Shown here one piece after another: positions 24,355 through 25,071 of a stretch of 25,071 nt of DNA (positions are counted from its first letter, which is position 1; every line of letters begins with the position of its first letter). The stretch comes from an uncultured Clostridia bacterium (GTDB lineage Bacteria > Bacillota > Clostridia > Christensenellales > UBA1242): assembly GCA_937992055.1 (NCBI GenBank), contig CALKLQ010000039.1:1-25071 (forward strand), in the 5' to 3' direction. Position numbers and translations under genes: made by a program. Below the pieces are notes generated by a model, which saw only the letters and a program-made list of their open reading frames with translations, was not told the origin of the DNA and ran no database searches.

Positions 24355-25071
24355 TTAAAAATTTATTGTTATACTAATACCTTCAGCAAAATTATTAATG
24401 GTAATTTCACCAAATTCTTTTTCTTGATCATCTAGTGTTTGCATTTCTCCAGTGTAGTTGTCGCTTGATGTTCCACTAACAGTATACGTTGGAGTTGGAC
24501 CACCAAAAGGAACGTCTATATTACCTGTAAATACAATTCTTACTGATTTCCCCAAAGCACTTGAAGGAAGCTCTAGAGTTTGTGTACCTGTACCATCAAA
24601 GCTATTAGTTAATGTTAAAGCCGCTGTGCTATTACCATCTACATAAGCTTTTACAGTCACTGATAATACAATTCCTGAACAATTATAATTGATTCCCAAA
24701 TTGTAAACCTCAGGTTCTGGTGTTGGTTCTTCTTCAGTTTCTCCTACTTTTGTGAACACAAGTTCATTTCCTATAGTTAAAACTGCTGTTTTGCTCGAGT
24801 CTTGTACATCATATTTTATCTGTATCTCTTGGCTTTCACCTATCGCTATCTCCACATCGTTATTTACAACACTCTTTTCTACATTAGTTAAAACCTCTGT
24901 CGCAGTGTTATTAACTGTTGCTTTGATTGGATAGACTGATAAATTTTCCACTTTTAATGTTATTACAAAACTCTCCGCTCCATCTGCTGTTTCCTTGAAG
25001 TATACACTCCCTATTCCCCATGCTGGAAGCATATTTGTTTCGCTTTGTGCATTGTCATGCACTCCATAGTA
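24355..25071 (-). CDS. Beta-rich, probably surface-exposed protein, C-terminal part (runs off right edge)
   Basis: The frame is open to the window edge (the edge codons read YYGVHDNA), so the GTG at 25062 is internal and the gene starts beyond the window. About 239 residues are visible. A first beta-rich domain (about residues 1-110) is followed by a Pro/Glu linker (EEEPTPEPE) and a second beta-rich domain rich in Thr, Ser, Gly and Asn that ends ISITINF. There is no LPxTG anchor and no C-terminal membrane segment. Composition and linker fit a secreted or cell-surface protein. It could instead be a phage or adhesin fibre; no family is recognised. Confidence 0.65.
   Translation of the reverse strand, partial: YYGVHDNAQSETNMLPAWGIGSVYFKETADGAESFVITLKVENLSVYPIKATVNNTATEVLTNVEKSVVNNDVEIAIGESQEIQIKYDVQDSSKTAVLTIGNELVFTKVGETEEEPTPEPEVYNLGINYNCSGIVLSVTVKAYVDGNSTAALTLTNSFDGTGTQTLELPSSALGKSVRIVFTGNIDVPFGGPTPTYTVSGTSSDNYTGEMQTLDDQEKEFGEITINNFAEGISITINF

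Noticed and set aside
25056..25062. GTG as the start of the right-edge protein
   Set aside because: The frame stays open to the last base of the window and no ribosome binding site precedes the GTG, so the start lies outside.
1..25071. Mycoplasma-type genetic code (UGA as Trp), considered because of the very low GC
   Set aside because: Several genes end at UGA with the next gene starting immediately, and Trp is written UGG in the conserved proteins.
1..25071. CRISPR array or insertion sequence
   Set aside because: No regularly spaced repeats, transposase frame or terminal inverted repeats with target duplications were seen.

Overview
The window is low-GC, uses AGGAGG-type ribosome binding sites, reads UGA as stop in several genes, and carries RNase J and a dnaX-ybaB-recR cluster. 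This points to a Bacillota-like (Firmicutes-type) bacterium using the standard bacterial code, probably an uncultured Clostridia or related lineage. Nearly everything up to about 22.2 kb is on the minus strand.

Layout. 1-98: start of a small phage-type gene that runs off the left edge. 168-12257: chromosomal housekeeping genes. Reading along the minus strand from 12257 down, these are RNase J; a frameshifted O-methyltransferase; dnaX (gamma, plus tau through an apparent programmed -1 frameshift), ybaB and recR; a solitary 53-aa gene with its own promoter and hairpins; acpP; a small membrane protein; polA; a membrane-anchored lytic transglycosylase; lysS; and a PAP2 phosphatase. 12378-13313 encodes a polytopic membrane protein of unknown role.

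13711-22227 is a compact, intact operon of short-tailed-phage (P22/T7-type) particle genes. In transcription order it holds a 96-aa protein resembling the tail of small terminases, a CxxC protein, portal, scaffold, major capsid protein, an internal terminator, a conserved 84-aa protein, head-tail adaptor, beta-propeller tail nozzle, a long coiled-coil protein and two holin-like proteins, ending at a strong terminator. It starts at a sigma-70-like promoter followed by a structured leader with a terminator-like hairpin. The window shows no large terminase, integrase, repressor, replication gene, tail fibre or endolysin with it. The undamaged reading frames, tight coupling and setting beside core genes make a domesticated particle (gene-transfer-agent-like, or a capsid with another use) the most interesting reading. 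A split or partial prophage remains possible.

22300-24185: a divergent promoter drives an unrecognised 608-aa gene back to back with the particle operon. 24236-24339: a structured inverted-repeat element and a bidirectional terminator. 24355-25071: the C-terminal part of a beta-rich, probably surface, protein that runs off the right edge.

The strongest non-phage observation is in dnaX. A Shine-Dalgarno-like GGGAG, an A-AAA-AAC heptamer, an immediate zero-frame UAA and a downstream stem-loop lead into a tau-like C-terminal frame that ends two bases before ybaB.
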